DNA of 38,238 nt from Ignavibacteria bacterium (lineage in GTDB: Bacteria > Bacteroidota > Ignavibacteria > Tepidaquicellales > OLB5): NCBI GenBank assembly GCA_030835085.1, contig JAUQWQ010000207.1, forward strand, positions 1-38,238. The letters are read 5' to 3'. The position numbers and the translations under genes are program-made. Numbering within the stretch: the stretch's first letter is position 1; every line of letters starts with the position of its first letter. Below are positions 9,509 through 17,637 of this stretch, in pieces. The notes under the pieces were generated by a model that was not told where the DNA came from, searched no databases, and saw only the letters and a program-made list of their open reading frames with translations.

Positions 9509-9536
9509 ATATATATGGTTAATTGTATATTTTAAG

Positions 9537-9570
9537 AAAAGTATTCGGAAAATTAAACCCAAATACTTTT
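9537..9570. promoter_or_regulatory. Inverted repeat upstream of the GH74-like gene
   Basis: AAAAGTATT and AATACTTTT are perfect 9-bp inverted repeats separated by 16 bases, centred about 45 bases upstream of the preferred ATG at 9508. The form fits a dimeric repressor or activator site, but no regulator is known and AT-rich chance matches are possible. Confidence 0.3.
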
Positions 9571-9614
9571 CAACATTAAATAATTATCGGATAAAGCAGA
9601 AATAGTAATGTAAA

Positions 9615-10805
9615 TTATTTTACCAAAATCATTTTTTTTATATTTTGGTAGTTCCCTGCACTAAGTTTGTAAAAATAAACACCTGAAGGAAGTCCTGATG
9701 CGTCAAAATCTGCATTGTAAGTTCCTGCTGAATATTTGGAATTGATCAAAACCGCAGTTTCCATTCCTAAAGCATTGTAGACAACTAATTTTACATTTCC
9801 CGCTTCCGGTATGCTGAATTTAATATTGGTAACAGGATTAAAAGGATTCGGGTAATTCTGCAACAACGAGTAATCTGACGGTATTTCTGCGGATATCTGT
9901 TCGACACTGTTTAGTTCACTTATCCCTCTTCTGTATTCGCTGTAATCAGTGGCAGCAAAGATATAATTGTTGAGTACACATAGTCCGTATACTTTCGGAC
10001 CTCCTGTAAAACCTTCGTTCTTCTGAATCCAGTTTGACCCATTATCGCTTGAAATATACACTCCAAAGCCATCTGTACCGGCAATTATTGTACTTCCGGT
10101 CATTGCAAATGAATAAATACTGCGGTTTGATAAAGTGGTTTGAGCCCAGGTAACGCCGCTGTTTGTTGATTTATATATACCAGCTCCGTAATATGTACCG
10201 GCATAAATATCATTTCCGTTTACAAACAATGACTGTATGGTCTGATTATTCAAAGCTGTTTGTGTCCATGTACTTCCGTTGTTTGAGGATATATAAACAC
10301 CGTTTAAATATTTCCCTGCAATGATATTGCTTCCGCTTACAGCAAGTGAATATACATCACCGCTGTTTAAAGCAGTTTGGGTCCACGTTGAGCCGTTATT
10401 GGATGACACATAAACTCCGTTATAAAAAACTCCGGCAAAAATATAGCTCCCGCTTACTGCAATCGAAACTACAAACTGGCCTGTAAGTGCTGTTGGAGCC
10501 CATGTTGATCCGCTGTTTGTTGATAGATATATTCCGTTACCGTAAGTACCTGCATAAACATTGGTGCCGCTTGCAGCAAGCGAGAACACGAATTGATTAT
10601 TCAATGATGTTTGGGTCCAGTTATTGCCGTTATTTGTTGACTTATATACCCCGGCATTAAAAGTACCTGTGAATAAATTATTTCCGCTGGCAATCAATGA
10701 GCGCTCAGATAAAAAGCCTATGCCGTTTGTATCGGGCTGCCATTGAGAAATTGATATGTGTATATAAATAAATAAAACAATAACTGCAATCAGAATTTTC
10801 TTCAA
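9615..10805 (-). CDS. T9SS-secreted protein with six BNR/propeller repeats
   Basis: This is a secreted repeat protein of unknown ligand. I choose the TTG at 10805 as the start because a GAGGAT lies eight bases upstream and a signal peptide (LKKILIAVIVLFIYIHISIS) follows immediately. The longer ATG version at 10907 has a non-secretory N-terminus made from leader hairpins. Six repeats of about 40 residues follow, each of the form 'G-x-x-I-x-A-G-T-x-x-x-G-V-Y-x-S-T-N-x-G-x-x-W', typical of a beta-propeller. The C-terminus carries QNYPNPFNP and ends KKMILVK, a T9SS type A sorting domain. It has its own promoter and structured leader and is probably co-transcribed with the GH74-like gene downstream. 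Confidence 0.85.
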   Translation of the reverse strand: MKKILIAVIVLFIYIHISISQWQPDTNGIGFLSERSLIASGNNLFTGTFNAGVYKSTNNGNNWTQTSLNNQFVFSLAASGTNVYAGTYGNGIYLSTNSGSTWAPTALTGQFVVSIAVSGSYIFAGVFYNGVYVSSNNGSTWTQTALNSGDVYSLAVSGSNIIAGKYLNGVYISSNNGSTWTQTALNNQTIQSLFVNGNDIYAGTYYGAGIYKSTNSGVTWAQTTLSNRSIYSFAMTGSTIIAGTDGFGVYISSDNGSNWIQKNEGFTGGPKVYGLCVLNNYIFAATDYSEYRRGISELNSVEQISAEIPSDYSLLQNYPNPFNPVTNIKFSIPEAGNVKLVVYNALGMETAVLINSKYSAGTYNADFDASGLPSGVYFYKLSAGNYQNIKKMILVK

Positions 10806-10820
10806 ATTAATATCCTCTAT

Positions 10821-10879
10821 GGGGCAAAAACATCCCCGGTTTTTATAAAACCAAATAATAAGCGGCATACCGGTATGCC
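10821..10879 (-). promoter_or_regulatory. Structured 5' leader: three consecutive hairpins before the TTG start at 10805
   Basis: In transcription order the leader holds GGCATACCGGTATGCC (10864-10879, a perfect 16-bp palindrome), then GGTTTT/AAAACC (10838-10852, three-base loop), then GGGG/CCCC (10821-10837, nine-base loop). The last hairpin ends just before the GAGG ribosome binding site. It may affect stability or translation. The first palindrome may be a dispersed repeat rather than a gene-specific element. Confidence 0.5.
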
Positions 10880-10937
10880 TTTTAACCACAAGAACGCTTC
10901 GAATCATCCCGTGGACTTATTATTCAGCAGTTTTTCA

Positions 10938-10969
10938 TCAAATATACATGATATGATACTGCCTGACAA
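10938..10969 (-). promoter_or_regulatory. Bacteroidota-type promoter of the propeller gene pair
   Basis: On the minus strand TTTG (10966-10969) and TATATTTG (10938-10945) are exactly 20 bases apart, a full match to the Bacteroidota -33/-7 consensus. Transcription would begin near 10931, about 125 bases before the TTG start at 10805, so the three-hairpin leader would be transcribed. Confidence 0.65.
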
Positions 10970-11080
10970 AGAAAGTTTTCACCAGTTTTCATTGGTACTT
11001 TAGCTGAAAATACTGCGATTATGCTTCTTTATTGATATTAATTTGCATTATCTTTCAGCAGTAAACCAACATATTTTAAT

Positions 11081-12517
11081 TTGATAAACAGTACATTACT
11101 TGAAATATTAAAAACATTTACAAAAGAAGAATTAAAAGAATTTGACCAAATGGTAAGCTCCGGTTACTTTAACAGGAAATCAGCGGTATCAAAGCTATGG
11201 AAAATAGTATTTGAACTCTCCCCTGAGTTTAACCCTAAGGAGTTATTCCGAGAAAAGGTCTACGGAAGGATCTTCCCCGGCAAGCCTTTTAATTACGGAA
11301 CAATGAAAAATCTTGTGTTTGATCTTACAAAACTTGCCGAAAAATTCATTGAGCTGAAAGTTTACAATGAAAAACCTTCCAAGATATCTGAAAATCTGCT
11401 GGAAGCTTTTCTGGAAAGAGGTTTAGGAGATCTGTTTGAAAAAAATATCCGCTCGATTGAAAAAATGCACTCTGCGAAAAGTGATGATACAAATTATCAT
11501 GAAACAAAATATATTCTGGAAGTTTTAAAACAAAATCACCTGATAACACAGGATAAATTCTATCAAACGGGTGAAAACATAAAAGCAGTCAATGAATATT
11601 TAACGATGCGTTATTTTATTGATGTTTTTGTCAACAATTATAATTCATTATATATGCAGAATGAGATCAGCGGTAACTATAAGAATGATTTCGTAAGGAA
11701 AGTTCTGGAGTTTTTGAAAAGCGAGCCTGCCGAAATGGATTACAGGGTTAATATATATTATAACGCATTTATGCTTGTGTACGATGGAGGGATTCAGTTC
11801 TTTTATGCACTCAGAAAATTGCTTGAGGAAAATACTGATAATCTGGGAAGTGAGCTGAAATATAACTTTTTTATTGCCCTGGCAAATTATTGCGTTAAAA
11901 AAGCAGACGAAGGATTAAGTGAATTCACGAAAACTGAATATGAAATTTACCGCTTTATGATTGATAACAATATTTACAGCATTGACCGTGTAAAAAATAT
12001 TGACGGGGCTTTTTATAAAAATGTTTCAGGTGTTGCCGTAAATTCGGGTGAGTTTGAATGGGCAAAATATTTCATAGAAAAATATAAAGAAATGCTTGAA
12101 CCGGAAGCAAGGGAGAATTATTACTTTCATGCTTTAATTGAATATAATATAAAACTGAAAAACTTTGGTGAAGTACTGGGGTATCTTTCTAAGATAAAGC
12201 ACACCAACCATTCAAGCAAGCTTAACATTAAAGGATGGGAAATTATTACCGCTTACGAACTGGGGCATCTTGAAGAAATGAGATATTTGATCGATTCATC
12301 TAAACATTTTCTCCAAAATGATACGAAAATCTCCCATCAGAAAAAGAACAAGTTTTTAAATTTTCTGAATTTTATACTTAGATTGCTTTCAATGAAAGAT
12401 ATGAAGGCGGGTAAAAGCGAAGTTATTTATTCTGCGGAAGAGTTGAATGCTGAAATAAAAAATACCGATACACCTCACAAGACCTGGCTGCTGGAAAAAG
12501 CAATTGAATTCACATAA
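11081..12517 (+). CDS. Uncharacterised SPYFN-family helical protein, paralogue A
   Basis: This 478-residue soluble protein is predicted to be almost entirely helical, with no signal peptide or membrane segment. The N-terminus (LLEILKTFTKEELKEFDQMV, then SSGYFN) and a following PEFNPKELF...VYGRIFPGKPFN...MKNLVFDLTKLAEKF are shared with the genes at 18030 and 22347. Near the C-terminus all three share a 'D-S-x-x-H-F' motif (DSSKHFL here). The repeated helices look TPR-like, but I cannot assign a function. The start is TTG at 11081, supported by alignment with the other two copies; no ATG occurs before residue 20. It is divergent from the propeller gene at 10805 and convergent with the small membrane protein at 12522. 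Confidence 0.8.
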   Translation: MINSTLLEILKTFTKEELKEFDQMVSSGYFNRKSAVSKLWKIVFELSPEFNPKELFREKVYGRIFPGKPFNYGTMKNLVFDLTKLAEKFIELKVYNEKPSKISENLLEAFLERGLGDLFEKNIRSIEKMHSAKSDDTNYHETKYILEVLKQNHLITQDKFYQTGENIKAVNEYLTMRYFIDVFVNNYNSLYMQNEISGNYKNDFVRKVLEFLKSEPAEMDYRVNIYYNAFMLVYDGGIQFFYALRKLLEENTDNLGSELKYNFFIALANYCVKKADEGLSEFTKTEYEIYRFMIDNNIYSIDRVKNIDGAFYKNVSGVAVNSGEFEWAKYFIEKYKEMLEPEARENYYFHALIEYNIKLKNFGEVLGYLSKIKHTNHSSKLNIKGWEIITAYELGHLEEMRYLIDSSKHFLQNDTKISHQKKNKFLNFLNFILRLLSMKDMKAGKSEVIYSAEELNAEIKNTDTPHKTWLLEKAIEFT

Positions 12518-12521
12518 AAAA

Positions 12522-12881
12522 TCAAACCAATGCTGCTTTTTTATTTTCCGGGGCTATTTTCTTTAACTGTTTCATGCGCCTGTTATTGCAATGACAAAAA
12601 GACCTTGTTCTTTTTTTAACAAAGTAAGCTGATATCAACCCTGTGGCTGCTGAAAACAGTAAAAGAATAAGAACATTTACTGCATACTGATTTAAGCCCG
12701 CCTTCTTAAGGTCCCGTTCGCTTTTAAGTATTTCAATTTCATGTTTTAGATCTGCAATTTCACTGTCTTTTGCAGCAAGATCGTCATTCTGGGCTGTCAT
12801 GCTTTGGATGCTCATTGCAAGCAAACACAAAAAGAACAAGGCTGTTAATACTGCGATACTTATAGATCTGATCTGGCTCAT
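12522..12881 (-). CDS. Small two-TM membrane protein with coiled coil
   Basis: This 119-residue protein is not recognised. It has an N-terminal hydrophobic segment (ISIAVLTALFFLCLLAMSI), a short heptad-like stretch (AAKDSEIADLKHEIEILKSE), a second membrane segment (VNVLILLLFSAATGLISAYF) and a basic tail containing two nearby Cys (SFCHCNNRR). The layout suggests a hairpin in the inner membrane with the coiled coil on the outer face. It ends four bases from the end of the SPYFN paralogue at 11081. The ATG is at 12881. It is possibly a lineage-specific protein; nothing indicates its role. Confidence 0.6.
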   Translation of the reverse strand: MSQIRSISIAVLTALFFLCLLAMSIQSMTAQNDDLAAKDSEIADLKHEIEILKSERDLKKAGLNQYAVNVLILLLFSAATGLISAYFVKKRTRSFCHCNNRRMKQLKKIAPENKKAALV

Positions 12882-12938
12882 GTTTCAATACTAACTTTTT
12901 AAAACCTGTGGTTTAATGACTAAAACGTTAAAGAGAAA

Positions 12939-13703
12939 TCATTTTATCAGAAGCATTTTTTTTGTTTCAGAATAACTGATACCGGGAGCCTGTACAACTA
13001 TTGTGTAAAAGTAAACGCCGCTGGCCAGGCTGTTTCCGTCAAACTTTATACTGTAGTAACCAGGTTCCAGATTTTGATTTACAAGTTCTTTTACTTTGCT
13101 TCCTTTTACGTCATACAAATTCAAACTCACTTTAGAAACCTCCGGGATCTGGTATTCAATTGTTGAGACCGGATTGGACGGATTTGGATAGTTCTGTGAT
13201 ATATTAAACAGTCCCGGTGAATTTATCCGGATAGTTTCATTTACCTGGAAATACTCAAAGTTTCCGTTGTAATCAATTTGTTTCAGCCTGTAATAGTAGG
13301 TTCCAATATCAAGTTTTTTATCAATATAACTGTAAACTGATTGATTGGTAACATTGCCATTTCCTGTAATCCAGCCAACCTTTTTCCACTCAGTGCCGTT
13401 AAGATTTCTTTCTACTTCAAAACCTTTGTTGTTAATTTCCAAAGCGGTTACCCAGCCTATTCTCACATCACGGAAGTTTTCAACGGACGCATTCAGCGAG
13501 ATCATAAGAACGGGAAGAACCCCTCCGCATTGCGTACCCGATCCTGTTACATTACCTGATATGTTTCCCCATGCTGTTGCGCAAATATCAGTCCCTGAGC
13601 TGACAATGATCTCTGCGCCTTCATCAATAATTATGCTCTGTGAATAGGTGAAACAGAATAAAGTTAAAGTAATGTATACCGAAAGTACATTTAGAAGTTT
13701 CAT
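12939..13703 (-). CDS. Short T9SS-sorted protein downstream of an S74 gene (copy 1)
   Basis: This 254-residue secreted protein has a signal peptide (MKLLNVLSVYITLTLFCFTYS). A conserved block follows, of the form G-T-D-I-C-A ... G-x-G-T-x-C-G-G-x-L-P-V, with two Cys. Then comes a fibronectin-like domain (WVTALEINNKGFEVERN ... YYYRLKQIDYNGNFEYF) and a T9SS domain with QNYPNPSNP instead of PNPFNP, ending KKMLLIK. The same architecture occurs in the gene at 36452. It starts ten bases after the S74 gene at 13714, so the two are an operon. It may be a surface-fibre or wall component partnered with the S74 protein; that is inference. Confidence 0.8.
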   Translation of the reverse strand: MKLLNVLSVYITLTLFCFTYSQSIIIDEGAEIIVSSGTDICATAWGNISGNVTGSGTQCGGVLPVLMISLNASVENFRDVRIGWVTALEINNKGFEVERNLNGTEWKKVGWITGNGNVTNQSVYSYIDKKLDIGTYYYRLKQIDYNGNFEYFQVNETIRINSPGLFNISQNYPNPSNPVSTIEYQIPEVSKVSLNLYDVKGSKVKELVNQNLEPGYYSIKFDGNSLASGVYFYTIVVQAPGISYSETKKMLLIK

Positions 13704-13713
13704 GTTTTCTATA

Positions 13714-14781
13714 TTAATTAACTTCTGTTCGCTTTTTTCTTTTTACTGTCAGTGTAATAATGATACCTGCTGCCAATGCAAGCAAAATGTGGTAGATGTT
13801 TTCTCTGCTATAACTGCCAACAGATGATTCCTGTGGTTTGTTAATTTCCTTCAGCATTCTGATATCGTCATTCATTCTGTTTATTTCACTCTGCTGTTCC
13901 TTAATAGCATTAACAAGCACCGGAACCATGTTGCCATAACTTATTCCCATGCTGCCTTCTTCTCCTGAAACCACTTCCGGGATAATGTTCTTCAATTCCT
14001 GTGCAATAAAACCGATTTCAAGTTTATTAGTAGAATCATTTTTATAATAGTACGATACCGGGCGGATCTTCATAAGCTCTGCCAGCCCGTATTTGTTTAA
14101 AGTTTCGATATTACGTTTAAGAGTGCTATCCGATGAGTTAGACCATGATGAGCCGTTACTATATGCGCCGCCGCTTAGGGTAAGAAGCTGGGAAGGATTA
14201 TTTACACCTATGCCTATTTTTCCGTTCGATTTTATCCGGAGTCTTTCATTTGACTGCATTGTACCGCCAGACATAAAAATAATATCTTTGGTTGAATTAC
14301 TGTTCGCGATCAAAAGGTCATTTCCGTGACCCAGCAGATAACAGTCGTTGGGTTTGCCTAGCTCAACCGGGTTCCAGGGTTCCCACACATACCCGGAACC
14401 ATTTATACCCATATTGACATAATTGGTGGTTTCTGTTCCGTTATCAGCGGTAGCTACTATATCTGAGGATGCCTGTGAGCCGTTTGAAAGGTTCCGGATA
14501 TTAAACTGAAAATAGTTATTGATGGTGCCTTTAGTATATATGGCGTTAACAGAGCTTGTTGTGCCGCAATCAACAAGGAATTTTTCCGGGTTTGCCGCAT
14601 CAAATACACTGGTGCCAATAGCTACATTGCCCGTAGTTTTATTTACTATAAAATACCTTGGTGTACCGGTAGCATCGGTAATAATATAGTTTCCGTTGGT
14701 ACCTAGCTTGTTTGTAATATTTTGTGAGTATAATGATGTATAAACAGTTACTGCCAAAAATATAATGAAAAGAGTTTTCAT
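13714..14781 (-). CDS. Secreted protein with peptidase S74 chaperone domain and C-terminal TM
   Basis: The 355 residues start with a signal peptide (MKTLFIIFLAVTVYTSLYS). Beta-rich sequence follows, with tail-fibre style GNVAIGT and KIGIGVNNPSQLLTLSG motifs. A peptidase S74 (intramolecular chaperone of endosialidase) domain begins at SDSTLKRNI. In this family, Ser and Lys five positions apart form the self-cleavage dyad; here they are S217 and K222, both present. GFIAQELKNIIPEVV is also typical. A short coiled coil (QQSEINRMNDDIRMLKE) comes next, then an unusual C-terminal membrane segment (LLALAAGIIITLTV) followed by KRKKR. S74 domains aid trimerisation and then cut themselves off. The gene is followed at ten bases by a T9SS-sorted protein. 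Confidence 0.85.
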   Translation of the reverse strand: MKTLFIIFLAVTVYTSLYSQNITNKLGTNGNYIITDATGTPRYFIVNKTTGNVAIGTSVFDAANPEKFLVDCGTTSSVNAIYTKGTINNYFQFNIRNLSNGSQASSDIVATADNGTETTNYVNMGINGSGYVWEPWNPVELGKPNDCYLLGHGNDLLIANSNSTKDIIFMSGGTMQSNERLRIKSNGKIGIGVNNPSQLLTLSGGAYSNGSSWSNSSDSTLKRNIETLNKYGLAELMKIRPVSYYYKNDSTNKLEIGFIAQELKNIIPEVVSGEEGSMGISYGNMVPVLVNAIKEQQSEINRMNDDIRMLKEINKPQESSVGSYSRENIYHILLALAAGIIITLTVKRKKRTEVN

Positions 14782-15122
14782 ATGAAGACGTAGTTTATTT
14801 GAAAAAATTAGCCTGTCTAAATTTATAATAAAGGCTGGTTTGAGATGTACTTTCCTGCGGTGATTTGGACTGGATGATAGTGGCTTTAAGACCGATTCAC
14901 GGGGGAGTAATTTTTAATCGCACGCAAATCTTAGAAACATTCCCGAAACTGACCACAGGATATCATTGCATGCAAAATAATCTTAAGCAATTACAAACGG
15001 CAAAAAAGAATAAAGCAACGATATCACACCTCAAAAATAAGCCTGGAATGAACATATTGCTATAGTTATAATAAGGAAGCTCATGTAGTTGTTTTAATTA
15101 CAAACTCCGTTCCGGAAATAGC
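14782..15122. other. Intergenic region without a recognised gene
   Basis: This stretch of about 340 bases lies between the S74 gene and the DMT transporter. An open frame at 14865-15065 (+) encodes a Lys-rich peptide with no signal, motif or start context and looks like chance. I found no RNA gene, strong hairpin or clear promoter. It must contain the S74 promoter, but no good TAnnTTTG is visible. Confidence 0.5.
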
Positions 15123-16055
15123 CTAATGCCAGCTGTGCTGCAACTCTTTTTTGCCTTCTTCATGTTTAAGTATGGCAATAATTCCGCCAATGCTTACCAC
15201 TGCTATACCAATAATAGTAAGTGTATCGGGCACGTTCCCAAAAAGCCACCAATCCATTAAGCCTATATATATAACTACAAAATAATTGAACGGGCTTAAC
15301 TTTGAGGCTTCAGTGTGTCTGTATGAATACTGCTGCATATTCAGATATGCGACAAGCAGAACACCGCCAGCCAGAGAATACAGCCAGCCTTCAATCGGCG
15401 GATTTGACCAGTATATTATTCCAAGCGGTAAAGAAAGTATCATTGCAGAAAGGGAAAAATAGAACAGTATGGTTTTGAATCCGTCTGACTTTGTGATTAT
15501 TCTCATTGCAACATAACTTATTGCCAGTAAGATTCCCGATGCCAGCCCTATAAGATCACCCACCTTAAAAACATTACCATCCGGCTTTATTATAAGGACT
15601 ATCCCGATAAACCCGATCAATATGCCAAGCCATATTCTTTTTTCAACAACATCCTTAAGCCACACTAGACCAATTATCGGAATAAAAATGGGAGCCGTAT
15701 TCTGAAGCAGTGATGCATCCACCATCGGTATCTCGGTCATTGCCGCAGCAAATAACAGGAATGAAATAACACCTGCAGAACCTCTCAATATCTCGAGGGG
15801 ATAATTAGCCGGCCTGATGTTTCGGAATTTTTCTTTAAAGCTAAGCAGCAGCGAAAGAACGAAAGCAGCAGTGTACTGCATAAATACAATCCAGCCAAGC
15901 TGCGCACCTGTTTTACCGGCAAGTTTAACACATACTGCAATGAGCGAGAGGAAAAAGAGTCCAACCAGCGCTGAAATTATTCCTTTCGCTAAAGATTGTT
16001 GTGATGCAGGCGTGCTGCCGCCTGCCGGTGATACTCCCGCAGATCTATCTTGCAT
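15123..16055 (-). CDS. EamA/DMT-family transporter with REP-encoded N-terminus
   Basis: This is a drug/metabolite transporter superfamily membrane protein of 310 residues with ten predicted membrane helices in two EamA halves. It shows the PxxxxLLQNTAPIFIPIIG...EKRIWLGILIGFIGIVLI pattern in the first half and KLSPFNYFVVIYIGLMDWWLFG in the second. The substrate cannot be deduced; relatives export amino acids or other metabolites. The first 21 residues (AGVSPAGGSTPASQQ) are encoded by a GC-rich palindrome resembling a REP element and are not part of the transporter fold, which begins near LAKGIISALVGLFFLS. The gene stands alone, downstream of the terminator at 16104 and so with its own promoter. 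Confidence 0.85.
   Translation of the reverse strand: MQDRSAGVSPAGGSTPASQQSLAKGIISALVGLFFLSLIAVCVKLAGKTGAQLGWIVFMQYTAAFVLSLLLSFKEKFRNIRPANYPLEILRGSAGVISFLLFAAAMTEIPMVDASLLQNTAPIFIPIIGLVWLKDVVEKRIWLGILIGFIGIVLIIKPDGNVFKVGDLIGLASGILLAISYVAMRIITKSDGFKTILFYFSLSAMILSLPLGIIYWSNPPIEGWLYSLAGGVLLVAYLNMQQYSYRHTEASKLSPFNYFVVIYIGLMDWWLFGNVPDTLTIIGIAVVSIGGIIAILKHEEGKKELQHSWH
16006..16025. repeat. REP-like GC-rich palindrome inside the 5' end of the DMT gene
   Basis: GCAGGCG (16006-16012) and CGCCTGC (16019-16025) form a perfect 7-bp stem around TGCTGC. The GC-rich sequence contrasts with its AT-rich surroundings. Its translation in the minus frame gives SAGVSPAGGSTPA, a peptide I associate with translated REP elements in many genomes. 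Only one copy is seen here, so repeat status rests on recognition. Confidence 0.55.
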
Positions 16056-16098
16056 AAATAGTATTAATTACACGCAAGATAAATCATTAGGGGTAAAT

Positions 16099-16124
16099 AA
16101 AAAAGTCCGTGTATAACACGGACT
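16099..16124 (-). terminator. Strong intrinsic terminator after the 60-residue membrane protein gene
   Basis: On the minus strand AGTCCGTGT and ACACGGACT form a perfect 9-bp stem with a three-base loop, followed by TTTTT. It ends the transcript from the T9SS gene at 16438 and the small gene at 16236, and isolates the DMT gene downstream. Confidence 0.85.
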
Positions 16125-16235
16125 CTTACTCCTCCCCTTCTTCTGTGGCATCAGGCTGAAAGTCTTCAGATATTCACCTGACGAATGTCGGGTACACGTC
16201 AACACATTCATTGGTATACAATAATAGCGCGATCT

Positions 16236-16418
16236 TTACCCGAATACAGATTGTATACCGGCAATAATTACTATTACAACGATCAGCAAAAAAACAACTC
16301 CAAGAATAATTGCCGTTGAGATAAAAGTGTTAGTAGCCTGTTTTTCAAATCTTTTTTTATCTTTTTCTGCCTGATCTGATTTATAATATTCAGATAATTT
16401 ATCAAAGTATGAGCTCAT
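16236..16418 (-). CDS. Small single-TM membrane protein
   Basis: This 60-residue protein has a charged amphipathic N-terminal half (YFDKLSEYYKSDQAEKDKKRFEKQ) and one membrane helix (STAIILGVVFLLIVVIVIIAGI). No family is recognised. It starts about 20 bases after the T9SS propeller gene stop and is followed by a strong terminator, so it is the last gene of that transcript. The short size makes it less certain, but clear topology and position favour a real gene. Confidence 0.6.
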   Translation of the reverse strand: MSSYFDKLSEYYKSDQAEKDKKRFEKQATNTFISTAIILGVVFLLIVVIVIIAGIQSVFG

Positions 16419-16437
16419 ATTTAATATTAATTTATGT

Positions 16438-17637
16438 TTATTTTACCAATATCATTTTTTTTGTATCTTTAAAACCGCCTGTATTCAGAGAGTAAAAGTA
16501 AATACCCGAAGGGAGATCTGCCGCATTAAAATCAACATTATATATCCCCGCTTTAAGTACTTCATTGATCAGTATTGCTGCCTGCCTGCCTGCTGCATCA
16601 AATACAACAAGTGATACAAACCCGGGTTCCTTTATCTTCAAGCCGATATTTGTAACGGGATTGAACGGGTTCGGATAATTTTGCGAAAGTGAAAAATTTT
16701 CCGGTACTTCATTGGAAACTGGAACAATTGACATGACCTCGGTTAAAGGTCTTCTGCAAATGCCTCCACCCAGCGTTCCTGCATATATGTAGTTATTATC
16801 GCAGTACAGTTCTGTTACATTTGTTGAGGTAAGGCCCTGATTGCTGAATGACCAGGTACTGCCGTTATCATAAGAAAAATAAACTCCATTAGTTGATGTC
16901 CCGGCAGCAAGAATGCTGCCTGTTTTATAAAGAGCGTAAACTGTCAGGTTTCCCATACCTGTATTGGAAACGCTCCAGTTATTACCAGAGTTTGTTGATC
17001 TGTATACTCCTCCGTATAAGGTACCTGCAAAAATATCACCCGATAATTCCGCAAGCGAGTAAACATTCCCGGCATTTAAACCTGAATTTGAGTTAACCCA
17101 ATTATCCCCGTTATTAGTAGACTTAAAAACACCGGATGCGCCTCCAACATATAAGATACCGTTTGCTGAAATTATCGGCCAAAAACCACCTCCTGAAATG
17201 CCTGAATTAACCGAAATCCATGTATTTCCTGAATTCGTAGATCTGTAAACTCCGCTGCTCCAGTCAACTGCGTAGATATAATTGTTGTGGGAAATAAAAT
17301 TTCTTATACTGCTTAAACCTAAATTTGTCCAGTTATCCCCGTTATTTGATGAACGGGAAACTGAATTTGGCGAAAACGATCCCGCAAATAAGATCCCCGA
17401 TATTTCCCGAAGCGCCCAGAGACTGTTATTGGTTATCCCCGAATTTACCATTACCCAGTTATTTCCCTGGTTTGTTGATCGATACACTCCATAGCCGTCA
17501 GATGCAGCAAATAAATACTGACCGTTTGAAGTTATCCCTCTGACTACAGTTCCGGATATTCCGCTGTTTATTTGTTGCCACTGAGAAATGGAAGAAGAAA
17601 TTATCAGAAATTCCAGAATAATTATTAATGATTTCAT
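16438..17637 (-). CDS. T9SS-secreted BNR/propeller repeat protein
   Basis: This 399-residue secreted protein has a signal peptide (MKSLIIILEFLIISSSIS). About six repeats of roughly 42 residues follow, of the form G-x-x-Y-R-S-T-N-x-G-N-N-W-x-x-x-N-S-G, and a T9SS type A domain (QNYPNPFNP ... KKMILVK). The repeats should close into a beta-propeller; ligand and enzyme activity are unknown. It closely resembles the genes at 9615 and 19462. It is divergent from the SPYFN-family gene at 18030 and is followed by a small membrane protein gene in the same transcript. A promoter at 17790-17822 fits, giving a leader of about 145 bases. Confidence 0.87.
   Translation of the reverse strand: MKSLIIILEFLIISSSISQWQQINSGISGTVVRGITSNGQYLFAASDGYGVYRSTNQGNNWVMVNSGITNNSLWALREISGILFAGSFSPNSVSRSSNNGDNWTNLGLSSIRNFISHNNYIYAVDWSSGVYRSTNSGNTWISVNSGISGGGFWPIISANGILYVGGASGVFKSTNNGDNWVNSNSGLNAGNVYSLAELSGDIFAGTLYGGVYRSTNSGNNWSVSNTGMGNLTVYALYKTGSILAAGTSTNGVYFSYDNGSTWSFSNQGLTSTNVTELYCDNNYIYAGTLGGGICRRPLTEVMSIVPVSNEVPENFSLSQNYPNPFNPVTNIGLKIKEPGFVSLVVFDAAGRQAAILINEVLKAGIYNVDFNAADLPSGIYFYSLNTGGFKDTKKMILVK

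Noticed and set aside
10806-10907. N-terminal extension of the propeller protein from ATG 10907
   Set aside because: The extra 34 residues are encoded by leader hairpins and place the signal peptide internally; the TTG at 10805 has GAGG at the right distance and a promoter upstream.
14865-15065. Possible 66-residue gene on the plus strand
   Set aside because: No ribosome binding site, signal, domain or convincing amino-acid pattern; likely chance.
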